In this document: piece by piece, positions 37,122 through 48,219 of the stretch
How positions within the stretch are numbered: the stretch's first letter is position 1
Layout of the letters: each line of letters opens with the position of its first letter
Source: Brachionus manjavacas
Lineage: Eukaryota; Rotifera; Eurotatoria; Ploima; Brachionidae
NCBI GenBank assembly: GCA_019054805.1
Contig: JAHQIY010000003.1
Coordinates: 4,650,001-4,714,000, forward strand
Direction of reading: 5' to 3'
DNA length: 64,000 nucleotides
Program-made: the position numbers and the translations under genes
Notes under the pieces: model-generated
What the model was told of the DNA's origin: nothing
Seen by the model: only the letters and a program-made list of their open reading frames with translations
Database searches by the model: none

Positions 37122-37123
37122 TA

Positions 37124-37645
37124 ATTTAAATAAACTGAAATCAAATTTAATAAAACAAAAATTTTTGTTTTAAAAATTTTTTAATATCGAAATGTGCGAA
37201 AAAAAGTAATTTTTTTTGATTCATATATTTATGATAATAACTTCAATTTAAAAAAAGTAATGGTATCAGGTTGGTTTTACAAAATTTATGCCAAAAAATC
37301 ATTCAAGATTTTTTCACTCTCAGCGGGTTTTGAACCCACGATCATTTTTTAACTAACACACAAGTTTTTTGACTTTTCGGCAAGAAATTTCTTTTTTTCT
37401 TAGATTTATCAACATTTATCGGAATGGATTAAGATTTTTGGGCACTTTAATTCCTCTTTAACTTTTTTCTGGCATAATATTTTGAGAAAAGCAATTTCAG
37501 AATTTTTTAAATTATTTTTAACAAAGTTTCATTTATCATATTAAAATTGCAACTCGAAATGACAAAAAATAATCAGATTTTGGAAATTTAATGATGAAAA
37601 TTCGCAAGATAACTCAATGAAACTTGATACATTTATGTTTTTTTA
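37124..37645. other. AT-rich stretch with a tRNA-like T-arm fragment
   Basis: At 37325-37350 (minus) a GTGGGTTCAAAACCCGC segment resembles a tRNA T arm, but no acceptor or D arm fits around it. It may be a tRNA-derived SINE relic. Nothing else is seen. Confidence 0.25.
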
Positions 37646-38525
37646 TACATTTCATCGTCGCCTTCTACATAAACAGCGTTGTTATGGCTAGAGGTATTGA
37701 GTGGGGTTCCACAAGGATCTGTACTTGGACCATTGCTGTGTGTTGTATGCAGACAACTCAAAAATACTTGGCATAGTAATTAAAGTTTATAAAAAAAGCG
37801 ATGTTGCAGAAAGATCTGAATGCAGTTTGTCAATGGATTGATTTGTGGCATATGGGACCGTGTGCTGATAAGTGCAAAGTGATGCATTTCGGTAGTCTAA
37901 ATGTAAGACACAAGTGGTGATAGAAACTCAAATGTTATAGCTACAACCACAGAGTGTAAGAGGGATGTGGGAGTGATGGTCTAATCAGATTTAAAGTGGA
38001 CATACCAAGTTAAAATTGCGTGTGCGAAAGTGACTAGGGTGCTTGGAATGCTAAAGCGAACGTTAAAAAATAGAGAGGAGTGATTATGGGTAAGATTGTA
38101 TATATTCATGATGAGATCTCACCTAGACTACGCAGTGCAAGTGTGGAATTCAAATTTGAAAAAGGATGTGAATGCTTTAGAGAAGGTGCAAGAGCGGGTA
38201 ACACAAATTCCGGTGTTACTAAGAAACATGTCATATGGTTTGAGGTTAGCTAGAATGACGCTGACAAGGCTAAATGAGAGAAGAGTGGGAAGGGACTTGA
38301 TTGGGATGCACAAATTAGTGAATGGATTAGAAAAGATGGACCTGGTTAAAGATCTGCCAGAAAATGTGTTAATATCAAAGTCAACCGCTAGCTTCAAAGC
38401 GGCGTTAAATAGATTTAATGGAAATGGCTGCTATAGCTTCACACTGCCAAATGATGGTGATGGGGTCAGACACTCTACATGTTAGGTGTCGCAACAAGAA
38501 CTACTACTATTATTACTACTTACAA
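37646..38525 (+). mobile_element. CR1/Rex-like LINE 3' half, broken
   Basis: Plus-strand fragments follow the order of a non-LTR reverse transcriptase: GVPQGSVLGPLL-like (37695), YADNSKILG (37755), LNAVCQWIDLW..KCKVMHFG (37810-37900), then an intact frame 38096-38485 with RSHLDYAVQVWNSNLKKDVNALEKVQERVT..RRVGRDLIGMHKLVNGL, the typical C-terminus. It ends in a CTA/TTA microsatellite (38500-38520). Frameshifts and a deletion between VPQG and YAD make it inactive. Confidence 0.75.
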
Positions 38526-38989
38526 AAAAAAATGAAATAATTTAAGAATACCAATTTTTTAAAAAATAATTTGTAGCCTGAGTATTTTATCTATAAAATA
38601 AAAATCGAAAAAGCTAATTTTTGATTTTTTGATATTCGTTTATAACTTTCTGATGCTCAATAATGATTTTATATACTCAATTTTGCTTTCTACTTTAATA
38701 ATTTTAGCAATGAATACATTTTTAAATAATTATTTAGCAAATTTTTTTTTCTATTTTACATTTCTAAAAATAATAGCGTAATTATATTTCAAATTTTAAC
38801 ATGCTAAAGTATTGAGTTTTAATGAAACAACGTAATTTCAAAATTTCAAAAAAGTTAAATAGAAAAAAATCTTGCCATTTCTTATTATCCGCATAATCAA
38901 TTTAAATTCCCATAATCCTTATTAAGTCGATTATTAAAAATCGATTGCCAACACATCCAACTATGTACTGTATTTATTCCTGTTTATTA
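38526..38989. other. AT-rich spacer with a hAT-like terminus
   Basis: AATCGATTGCCAACAC at about 38938-38953 resembles the hAT-type terminus at 12290-12311. No partner end was recognised. Confidence 0.3.
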
Positions 38990-39175
38990 AATTATTTACC
39001 GAGTCATGGCTTTAAATTTTCAATGCTGCTCAGAGCTAGACTGTTAGCAGGCCAGCATAAAACTTTAATGCTCTTGGAACTACTCTTTGATTAATCTGGC
39101 ACAACACATTGTCTTGTTGGAACTTTATTATTCCATTTTGTCGTAACAGGTCCATTAACAGAAACAATGTATTTT
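38990..39175 (-). mobile_element. Tc1-like transposase remnant
   Basis: The minus strand reads VPTRQCVVP..., then VLCWPANSLALSSIENLKP. This aligns with the Tc1 catalytic core (QQDNAPCH..., VLxWPAxSPDLNPIENLW). Only this portion is recognisable, and it contains a stop. Confidence 0.55.
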
Positions 39176-41031
39176 TTTTTTAATTTTATCAAATTTGTTT
39201 GAGTTAATATTTTTTAAACTTATTCATAATTTCTATCCTGAAAAAATTTAAGTCTTAAATATTCATGTTAAAAATTCAAAGTCAACACAAAAACCAATCT
39301 TCTTTCTTTTATAAAGAATATTTTTATAAAAAGTTTTTTTTCCAGAGAATATTTGCCATTACGGAATGAAGCAAGAGTTGGTCTTACTCAACAATTTATC
39401 AATAATCTTGGGTGATCCTTTAAAAAGAATTAGTAACTCAAGTCGTGATTTTGTTATTGACACTTAATGGTGAACAAATAAAGAGAATTAAACTCAAAGA
39501 AACCATAAAAAGAAAAGTTACAAAGTCCAGTTAATCTTATTTCATCTTATTAATATTTTTATGTGTATCGAGCAATAGCTCGTTCAGATTAAGTTTAAAA
39601 AGCTATTTGAATGAAATATTTACGAGTAAATTTTTATTTTAAGATAATTACATAGCTTCATGACTGTTAATAAAAACATACTTAAAATCTTATTTTTTAA
39701 AAAAATGTGTTAGAATATTTTTATCGTAAAATATCTGGGAAAACTCTTAAACATCACATACATTTATTTAACGTTAAATGTTTATCTAACAATTTCTCAG
39801 CATTACTTAACAACTTAATTTTAAATTGCCTATTTTCATAGTATTTATTTTTCAACAGCTTTTTAACGGACCAACACAAATGAGAATTAATTATTAGACT
39901 GATTTTGCCATGCGTGAAATCGTCGACTATTATTTTGTATCAAATATTTATTTTATCTTATCTAATTTCTAATCCGAAGAATAAATCTCTTATTCAACCA
40001 TTGAAAAGGATCAAATACAATTCATTCAAAACAGCTGTAAGATTTCTCAAATAAGTTATATTTAATAAAATAAGGATTTTACAAAAATAAAATAAATAAA
40101 AAATTAATTTAATCCAAAAGTTCGACTAGCTTTTATTTTTAAAACTGGAAAAAAAATTCAATGACTCTATTACATCTAAAAACAAATTTTTTAAATAGCT
40201 TCTTTTGAAATATTGCTTGAATAACTAAGCATTTTTATATCCAAATATTTTTAAAAAAATTTAAAATATTTTACAGAGTAATTACTTTTTTAAAGAATAA
40301 TTCAAAAAAGATTTATATATTTGAAAGAAAGGATTAAGTCTCTTTAAAAAGTTCTGTGAATTTCTAATGAAAATTGAGCAAAAGTTCTTCTTTTAATAAA
40401 TCAAAACTAAAGATATATTTTAAAAAATGCTGCAACATAGTGCAACATACTTAATTGCACCTTTATACCCTAAATATAATTTTTATTTTCTTCTTTTTTT
40501 TTAATATCAATAATAAATTTAAATCCTAATGATGTTTTTTTTTAATAAAGTTTAATTACATGAAATACTTTGCAGTATTTTTTAAAATATATTTTATTAT
40601 CTTTAATTTAAATTTTTATTAAGAGAAAGAATTTTTTTTTCAACTTGTATTTGAATTGCACAATACCCTATTGAACTTATCCTGGTTTTTCTTTGTTTAA
40701 ATTGAAATGATTTAAAATAAAAAAATTTTACTAAATAATTTTGTTAGATTCCTTGCTATTGATTTATCATTTGTCTCAAACTTCTTCTCTTGAATGATGT
40801 GAGCTTGAGAAGGAATTAAAAAATAGGAATTTCAGAATATGAATTTTTGAAAATTTTTCCCAAATCAAGTGGCATTTTTTATAATATTTAAACGAGTAAC
40901 GAAATAAAAATGTAATTAAAGTTTTTAAAGTTTTATTTTTTAATTTAATAATATATTTTAAAAATTTACAAACATCTTTACAATTTACTGTTTTTTATCA
41001 TGTCAAATTTAGTTCAATCAAACAAAAAAAA
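39176..41031. other. Long AT-rich region, LINE tail relic, no gene
   Basis: At 39548-39600 there is a minus-strand LINE tail (AATCTGAACGAGCTATTGCTCGATAC, then an A/T-rich end), related to those at 15.6 and 28.4 kb. The remainder has no supportable gene. The end near 40925 should include the cyclin 3' UTR (AATAAA on the minus strand at about 40930). Confidence 0.45.
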
Positions 41032-41961
41032 TTAAAACGTTGTCAATGGCGAGCTTGTTATCAAACCAAAGCTAAAATCCAAATCACTAGTCATTGATTC
41101 ATCGTTGTCGTTCGACAATGAGCTCAATGATGAATTCAAGGCTTTTTTCATTCTAAGCGAGTTCTTTCTTTGGATTTTTTTAGTCGCTCTTTTCGCTACT
41201 TTGCCAGCGGATTTTTTAACTGGTGACTCTGTACTTGACATGAATGATGACCACGATTCGGATAACATTGAGTCATCACCAAGATCTAACTTGAAAATTT
41301 TAATTAATTTGTTCATTTGAAAGTCTAAAACAATTGATCCCATGAACAAGTCTTTAAGATGAAACATTGAAATGGCATCCAAGGCTTTTAACAAGCAAAC
41401 TGTGGCTATTTGACTTGGTCGGTAGAATTGGAGACTGAAATCGAACGAACATTTGGCTGTTTGTTCATGGAACTTTGTTTGAATAAGCTCTTTATTGTCT
41501 GATTTGATCTGAGATGACAAAAATTCAAAATAATCATTTGGAACTATGTAGTCAATGTCCCATTCCAAAGTTTCCAGAATAAAAAGCTCTGACTCAAGCA
41601 AGTCGCTTAATGTAATTGAATTGTCAGTGTATTCAATTAGATTCAAGGCATTAAAGTAAGACTCCGATTTAACTTTGGATGAGATAAAAAGGCAAGCTGT
41701 GGCAAACAATTGCAAATAAGACTTGTGGATTTGGAATGATGATTTTTCTTTTAGCGCTTGCATAAAACGATCAAAAAGCATGCAGGAATGATTGAACACT
41801 TGGTCAAGTTTATTTTCTTCCTGGCACAAATCCCGCATCCATTCAAGTAGTGTTTGTCTCATTGATTCACTTATCAAGTCATCGCATAGATAACTTCCAG
41901 ACAAGGTGTAGTATTGCTCCAAATTCATCATTTTTTCTAGTTTTCTTTGATCATAAGTCAT
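41032..41961 (-). CDS. G1/S-specific cyclin D
   Basis: A single exon encodes 309 residues. The cyclin box starts at about residue 33 (RQTLLEWMRDLCQEE..VFNHSCMLFDRFM) and continues LQLFATACLFISSKVKSE. It is followed by the cyclin D-type IEYTDNSITLSDLLESELFILETLEWDIDYIVPNDYFEFL; the YTDNSI block is characteristic of D cyclins. The second fold (about 165-230) is more diverged. The product would activate CDK4/6 and drive RB phosphorylation. No clear LxCxE motif is present near the N-terminus; the closest is SYLCDD at residues 23-28. The Ser-rich C-terminus carries SP sites (ESPVKK, SSPLTTF) that could act like the degradation phosphosite of vertebrate cyclin D. Confidence 0.88.
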   Translation of the reverse strand: MTYDQRKLEKMMNLEQYYTLSGSYLCDDLISESMRQTLLEWMRDLCQEENKLDQVFNHSCMLFDRFMQALKEKSSFQIHKSYLQLFATACLFISSKVKSESYFNALNLIEYTDNSITLSDLLESELFILETLEWDIDYIVPNDYFEFLSSQIKSDNKELIQTKFHEQTAKCSFDFSLQFYRPSQIATVCLLKALDAISMFHLKDLFMGSIVLDFQMNKLIKIFKLDLGDDSMLSESWSSFMSSTESPVKKSAGKVAKRATKKIQRKNSLRMKKALNSSLSSLSNDNDESMTSDLDFSFGLITSSPLTTF

Positions 41962-42063
41962 TTTCGGATCAATTTCTAGTCTTTTATTTTCTGAATAAAA
42001 TTATTTTTTGATTAAATTATTTTTCCAAGTCCTATTTATAGTGATTGTTCGAAGAGGAAATAA

Positions 42064-42120
42064 ATTTCAATTGGTTATTTTGTATAAAAGTATTTATCAC
42101 ATACTATAACCAATTGAAAT
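42064..42120. promoter_or_regulatory. Perfect 15-bp inverted repeat with CCAAT motifs upstream of cyclin D
   Basis: ATTTCAATTGGTTAT (42064-42078) and its exact reverse complement (42106-42120) flank 27 bp containing TATAAAA. It lies 100-160 bp upstream of the cyclin D start codon. Inverted CCAAT boxes are typical of cell-cycle promoters (NF-Y). The function here is an inference from position. Confidence 0.35.
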
Positions 42121-44298
42121 ATTTTTCAAGCCCAACCCATCAATATTTTTATTAAACAAAATTAGTCAAGTCTATTTCCTGGTTTTATGACTTTAGATTC
42201 AACAAAATTTGAACAATTTGTCTAAAGGAAAGGAAAAACCAGGCCCATGAGAGAATTGCATAAATAAATTTTTACACATATGTAGAGAAAAATATTTTTC
42301 TAAACAAATGTAAATTAATAAAATAATTGCAATTGAGGATGTGAAAATGAAATCAATAAACATCTAAATCAGAACTGGTGTTTGGCTTTAGGGAGATATT
42401 TGTTCAACAGATGGAGATTTTAATTCTACAATTTAAAAAAAAATTAAATATTTCAATATTTCAACTATTTTTAGGGGCTTATAATTTGAAGGAGCCTATG
42501 TTCTGCGAAGATATCTATATAAATAATAAATTTAATTTTTGAATCTCTTTTCAAAATCAATTTTGATATTTAAAAAAATTGTGTTAAATTTTATAGATTT
42601 TGAAATTATAAAAATAATTTTTTGAAATTAATTGTAAAAAAATTGAACATTAATCACATTTTATTTGGTTATATTTCAAACTTTGGAAAACAGTTTGAAA
42701 AAAAATTCACACATTAAATTTTAATAAATTTAAAAGTCTTTAATTTCATAGATTTTTGGAATTAAAAAAAAAATTAAACACTAAATTTCATTCTATCTGG
42801 TTATATTTCAAATTTTTGAAAACACTTTGCAGTTTTTAATATTTATTTAAAATAAAAAACTAGTCTTCTATTTTCAAAGCTTTTTAATTGTAAAAAAATA
42901 ATTTAATTTTGAATGATCATTTTAAAAATTTTTGGGAAAAAAAATTTCAATCATTTTAATTCAAATAAAAAAAATATTCTTTAATTATATAGATTTTTGA
43001 AATAAAAAAAAAAATTAAACGCTAAATTTCATTCTATCTGGTTATATTTCAAATTTTTGAAAACACTTTGCAGTTTTTAATATTTATTTTAATAAAAAAA
43101 AACAATAGTCTTAAATTTATAAAATTTTTAATTATTAATTACAATTTATTTAATTTTGGATGATCATTTTTTAAATTTTTGGGAAAAAAAATTCAAAAAT
43201 CTGTTGGCACCGTTTATTTTTTTAATTCAATATTTAATTTTAAAATAAAATATTTTTAAATATCAAAGTCTTTATTAGTTTTTAAAAAAATTTTTTTTTG
43301 GCCAAGTAAAGTGGCTCTAGATTTTCTTAGATCAAATATTCAAAAAAAATTCCAACCATTACATGATTAAATATCAAAGAGTGAGGCAAAAATCTGACGC
43401 ACATACTTAACAAAAAGTGTGTACATAAGATGTTATTTGGTTGCGTAAATAAGCTCAAGATCAAAAGATCTTAGCACAGTTTGTTTAAGTTGAGTCATAA
43501 AAGCGTGTAAACATTTAAATCCCATTAGTCTCTAAATTAAGATCCGGTTGCAATAAAAAAATTTAAAGCTCATTGTTGTCATAGCTTTAGCATGGTGAGC
43601 CGCAATCAAATCCCTAAGCAAAATTTGATCTTAATCTTGAACAATAAAATACAACGCTTTTTAAGAAAAATTAAAGCTTTTTGTTGTTGGCTTTAGAAAA
43701 GCAAACAGTTATTTTGATCAATGAGTTGTATTTTATGATGAGTTGATTATGAAGCGCTCTTTTATTTTCAAATTATCGATGAGCGTTTAAAGATTACAAA
43801 ATGGAGATAAGAGAATAAGTTTTTCAAAGAAATACTTGCATGCTTATCGGCTAATTAGTTTGACTTCAAAATGCAAAGTACTAATCTAAGTACTCGTCCT
43901 CAGGCTAGGACCATTTCGGTGCTCTTTCAAAATTGTTCTCGTTCAAATTTAAAAGAACCTTATTTTAAAAGAAGATAAAAAAGATAAGCAATTTCTGAAA
44001 AGCTCTTTGAACACGTGAATTAAGCACGCCTTATTAAATTATCTTTTATTCTTTTCTATTTATTCTTGAATTAAAAACATTTTTGCCGAATGATAAATAT
44101 CTATTTAATTAGATATCATTCAACATGATTATTGTTTACATCAAAGAGCTCTTAAATAATTTTCGCTCTTTGTATTTTTTTGTTGTTGCTAAAAATGCCT
44201 AATTTTGACTTAGACTGTAATTTTTTTAAATTATTTTGGAAAAATATCACACGAGTGATCACTATATAAAACTCAGATTTAGATAATTTTTTATTCAT
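42121..44298. other. Long intergenic region; imperfect tandem repeat inside
   Basis: The tandem repeat at 42600-43200 is listed separately. The stretch 43370-44298 is somewhat less AT-rich but holds no supportable gene or RNA. Confidence 0.45.
42650..43195. repeat. Imperfect tandem repeat, period ~241 bp
   Basis: TTCTATCTGGTTATATTTCA at 42791 recurs at 43032 with the same following sequence (..AAAACACTTTGCAGTTTTTAATATTTATT..). A shorter, more diverged unit starts near 42659. There are about 2.5 units in total. Confidence 0.65.
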
Positions 44299-44300
44299 TA

Positions 44301-45201
44301 CAGTGCTGCTACGATACCTTGAATTCACCACATTTTACGTAAATTATGGTAAATTCACGATATTTTACCATATTTACCGTAAAATATGGTAATCTAATAA
44401 AGGGTATTTTTCGTAAAATAACGATAATTATCGTAAATTACCGATAATTATTGTAAAATTCAGTGAAAAAAACAATTCGAAAATTTCTCGAAAAAAACCG
44501 ATTTTCATGAAAAAAATTTTTTTTTTTGAATTTTTGAAAAAGGAAAAAAATTAAAATTTGATTGAATTTTTTGACCAAAATTTACGTAAATTTCGGTAAA
44601 TTTTTGTAGAAAAAGGCGTAAAATGGTAAAAAATCAACAAAAGCTGCTGTTCAAAAAAATTGAAAGAAATGGTGACTGGTCAAATCATTAAATTCTGGTT
44701 GTATTTATTTTTTTAATACAGCTCTATATAAATGATTTTTGATAGTTTCTGTATTTAGTAAAATAATTTAATATGTTCGTACTTAAATATTTAAATATTA
44801 ATATTCAAAGTTTGTTTTAAAAAAAATTTAATGTAATAATGAAAAATCCATTTTTCCTTTTTTGTTGATTTTTTACAATTTTTCGCCTTTTTCTACAAAA
44901 ATGTACCGAAATTTACGTAAATTTTGGTCAAAAAATTCAATCAAATTTTAATTTTTTTCCTTTTTCAAAAATTCAAAAAAAAAATTTTTTTTCATGAAAA
45001 TCGGTTTTTTTCGAGAAATTTTCGAATTTTTTTTTTCACTGAATTTTACAATAATTATCGGTAATTTACGATAATTATCGTTATTTTACGAAAAATACCC
45101 TTTATTAGATTACCATATTTTACGGTAAATATGGTAAAATATCGTGAATTTACCATAATTTACGTAAAATGTGGTGAATTCAAGGTATCGTAGCGCCACT
45201 G
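44301..45201. mobile_element. Foldback transposon, 901 bp, arms ~340 bp
   Basis: The left end is CAGTGCTGCTACGATACCTT and the right end, inverted, is CAGTGGCGCTACGATACCTT. The arms are almost identical over about 165 bp and similar to about 340 bp, then a ~220-bp centre. The element is flanked by TA on both sides (44299-44300, 45202-45203). The CAGTGGCG-like end would suit hAT, but the flanking 8-mers (attcatta / taccatta) match only partly, while TA is exact. No coding capacity. High arm identity implies recent formation or gene conversion. Confidence 0.8.
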
Positions 45202-45203
45202 TA

Positions 45204-46985
45204 CCATTAATATTGGTGGACTCAAAAAATATTAATTTTTTTTCTATAAGAAACTCAAAAAAAAAAAAAAATATTTTTTCAACATTATTTAGTAAAATAT
45301 TTTTTAATAGACACAAGGTTATACCTGCTGCTCCGCTGCCAGTATAAAGATAAAATGTAGCATTACACAAATATCTTTTGTTGAAGAAACTTTGGACAAT
45401 GCAGAATATAATTGTCCAAGAGTAAATAGCTATTCTAGTAAAATAAATACCTACAAATTTGAAAGTTTACCTTTGCGATTTATTAATAGACACCGTAAAA
45501 GCTGGTCTAACTTGGAACTGAACTCTTGAAATCGAAAGGCAAACTGGAATCGCTTGGAATTAAAGTCATCTTGGAATTAAAGTATCTTAATAAATTAACT
45601 GGGTATTTTTCAGAATCGCTAATTATTTATTTATTAATTTTAAATATTGTTCGACAAAGCCTTCTGAATGAATCACTTATTATTGAATCAATAGAAAAAT
45701 ATTTATTGCAATTGTTTAGTCTAAGAAGAAATTTTATGAATTCAAGTTGTCCAGTACTTCAGAAAGTTTCAAATACCTTTACATCTACCTGTGGCTTAAT
45801 TATTGATTAATAATTTCAACATCTGATTTTTTTCGACATAGAATTGCATAACTCATCAAAAATTCTTGATTGAACCTAACAAAGAAAAAGTTTAATATCT
45901 AAAATATTTCACAAATCTTTGATGAGTTTAAATTATTTTAAGAAAATTTACTTTAAATTAAAGTTATTAACCAAAAATCTGCTCATTACAACCAAAAAGC
46001 AGATTTTCACACACAACGTCTAAATATTTTTTTTGGTTGAGAAAATTTTTTTGTGTGCATTGGGAATTTTACAAAAAATATTTCACATAAAAAAAAAATC
46101 AAAAAAAAAAGTACATGAATTTTATTTCTAACAATTGTTTTATAAATATTATGTTAAATTTCAAATTTCATTATGCCAAAAATTCTAAATTTTGAACTTG
46201 AAGCAATTTTTGGAAATTTTGAAGAATTTTACTTAAAAAGCATCAAATACATTACCCAAAGTCAAATTTGGTTAGTTGTACAGTATGTTAGCATCGGTCA
46301 AACCAAAAAATGCGCCAAAAATATGGATTTTGTGTCAATAGAGATTGTTTCAATTTCGGTGAATGTCCTCATCGAGTTAAGCTATGTATTTGCCTAAAAC
46401 AACGCGACCGATATATTCAAAAACATGCTCACTTTACTTTGGGCGAACATAAAAGTCAATTAATAGATGGAGTTAAATAAGTTGAAATTGATATTAATAC
46501 AACACCAGATACAAAAGAAAATAAACCTAAAAGAGGAAGACCGCCAAAATTAGACAAAAATAGATACTAAAATTAGACTCTCAATTCATTTTATTTGTGT
46601 GTATAATAAAATAAAATTGATTGTAAAACTTTTAGTAGTTTTAATCTAGAATTTTTTTTTCGTGTGTGAAAACCAATTTTTTGGTTGTGAAAAGACATTT
46701 CCCTTATTATCATAATGATATGAATCAAAAAAATTCCTTTTTTTCGAACATTTTGAAATTAAATAGTTTTTTTATTAAATTAGATTTCATTTCTGTTTAT
46801 TAAAATTAGCGCTGAACTGAATTAAAAATTTTTTTTTTTGAATAAAAAAAAACTCAATTTTGATTTGAAAAATAAAATTGCTTGTAATAAAATATCAATT
46901 ATAACTAAAATGTCTTAGGCAAGAAAATAAGAAAATCGTCAAAAAATTTCGAAGAACAATAAATATTCTTTATATTGAAAAAAAG
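45204..46985. other. Intergenic region with a decayed AT-hook-type coding fragment
   Basis: A 94-codon frame at 45526-45810 (+) is not recognised. At 46290-46570 (+), a frame with one internal stop reads NQKMRQKYGFCVNRDCFNFGECPH..CICL.. and ends ..KPKRGRPPKLDKNRY, that is, a Cys/His-rich stretch plus an AT-hook. It looks like the C-terminal end of a transposase or a decayed DNA-binding gene. Confidence 0.3.
46290..46570 (+). pseudogene. Cys/His-rich plus AT-hook coding remnant
   Basis: The order of features is a cysteine/histidine cluster (CVNRDCFNFGECPHRVKLCIC), a gap with a stop, then PKRGRPPK and a terminal stop at about 46570. A KRKRGRFKK C-terminus at 15806-15930 may be related. I do not recognise the family with certainty. 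Confidence 0.3.
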
Positions 46986-47105
46986 AAGCCTAGAACACCC
47001 GGTATTCCCAGGCGGTCACCCATCCAAGTACTAACCGGGCTCGACGTTGCTTAACTTCGGTGATCGGACGAGAACCGGTGCATTCAACGTGATATGGTCC
47101 TAGAC
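46986..47105 (-). rRNA. 5S rRNA (copy 3)
   Basis: 120 nt, same sequence as copy 1. It is the left edge of the second two-sided block (46.99-49.16 kb). Confidence 0.96.
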
Positions 47106-47422
47106 ATTTTTTATTTGGATTTAAATTTACTTTAAAACCCAATTAGGAAAAATTAAAAGGTTTAATTGAAACAAAAAAAAAATTTGAACATCATATTCAA
47201 AATTATCAGGTTTATTAATAGTTATCTAAAAAAGTTTATAAATAGTAATTCTCACAGTCCGACAGACTATGAGAATAACTTAATTTAATCTATTTTATTT
47301 TTTAAATTAAATTTTGATTGAAATCTAAAGTTAAATTTTAAGCTTTTAATAATGGGAAATCAACTAGGTTTCAGCTGTTGAAGATTCTTAATTTAAATTT
47401 TGTAGTTAAGAATTAATCATAA

Positions 47423-47513
47423 GCCTCAATAGCGCAGTCGGTAGCGCGTCAGTCTCATAATCTGAATTTCTGGAGTTATCTGGAGGTCGTGAGTTCGATC
47501 CTCACTTGGGGCA
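47423..47513 (+). tRNA. tRNA-Met(CAU), intron-containing (copy 3)
   Basis: 91 nt with the 18-nt intron between positions 37 and 38. Located inside the block bounded by 5S copies 3 and 4, inverted relative to copy 2. Confidence 0.93.
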
Positions 47514-47710
47514 TAAATTTTTATTCAAAAAATTTAAAATGATCAAGACAAAAAATTTGCTGTTCTTTATTTCAAGTTAATGGCAAAAAATTCAATTTCT
47601 AAACTTGGTAAATAAAATAAATATTTAATTTTACTTTTATTCTATCACAAATTTACAAACTTTAAATTTAGAAGTATGTATCTATTGAAATATTTTTTCA
47701 ACCACTTCAA

Positions 47711-47783
47711 CTACTTCAGTGACGATTGTATCAGTTGAATGCAAATCTTTTTTAGAATTGTATTGTGACTGAAACAGAGAAGT
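47711..47783 (+). ncRNA. Conserved block downstream of tRNA-Met (candidate small RNA, copy B)
   Basis: CTACTTCAGTGACGATTG...ACTGAAACAGAGAAGT, starting 198 bp after the tRNA. ACTTC pairs with GAAGT; alternatively TTCAGT pairs with ACTGAA. Same block as at 15346, 35012, 52140 and 59995. Transcription is unproven. Confidence 0.35.
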
Positions 47784-48219
47784 TTTTATTTAAAAAATTT
47801 TAAAAATTTAGTTAAGCAAGAACTTTTTAACTTTATTTTAAAGAATAAATTCTGAAGAAATGTCTACAATTTTGCATCACAATAGTAACAAAAAGAAAGA
47901 ACTTCATTCAATTCATATTTAATTTTCAGAATAGTGTGAACCTATTTATTTTTAAAGTGTATCTTAATTTAAGAACAAATGATATTATATTATGTTACCT
48001 TTTATTAGACTGTATAATAATATAATAATAATATAAATAATATAAGACTTATAATATAAAAGCTAAACAAATAAGATGGATTAAAACGCGATGAATTTTT
48101 TAAAGTTTATTCAAATTTAAAAAAAAAATTTAAATTAAATGCTTATATCTTAATAATCTTGGATTCTAAAAAAAATTAATTTTAATTTTAAAGTTTTATA
48201 ATGAGAAATTTACTTGGAG

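Noticed and set aside
37320-37365. Possible tRNA gene (T-arm like GTGGGTTCAAAACCCGC on the minus strand)
   Set aside because: No acceptor, D arm or anticodon stem can be built around it; at most a SINE relic.
42600-43200. CRISPR-like array
   Set aside because: The repeats are ~241 bp long, imperfect and without short unique spacers; this is a tandem repeat in animal DNA.
45526-45810. 94-residue ORF
   Set aside because: Leucine/isoleucine-rich, no recognisable motif, no splice partners; left uncalled.
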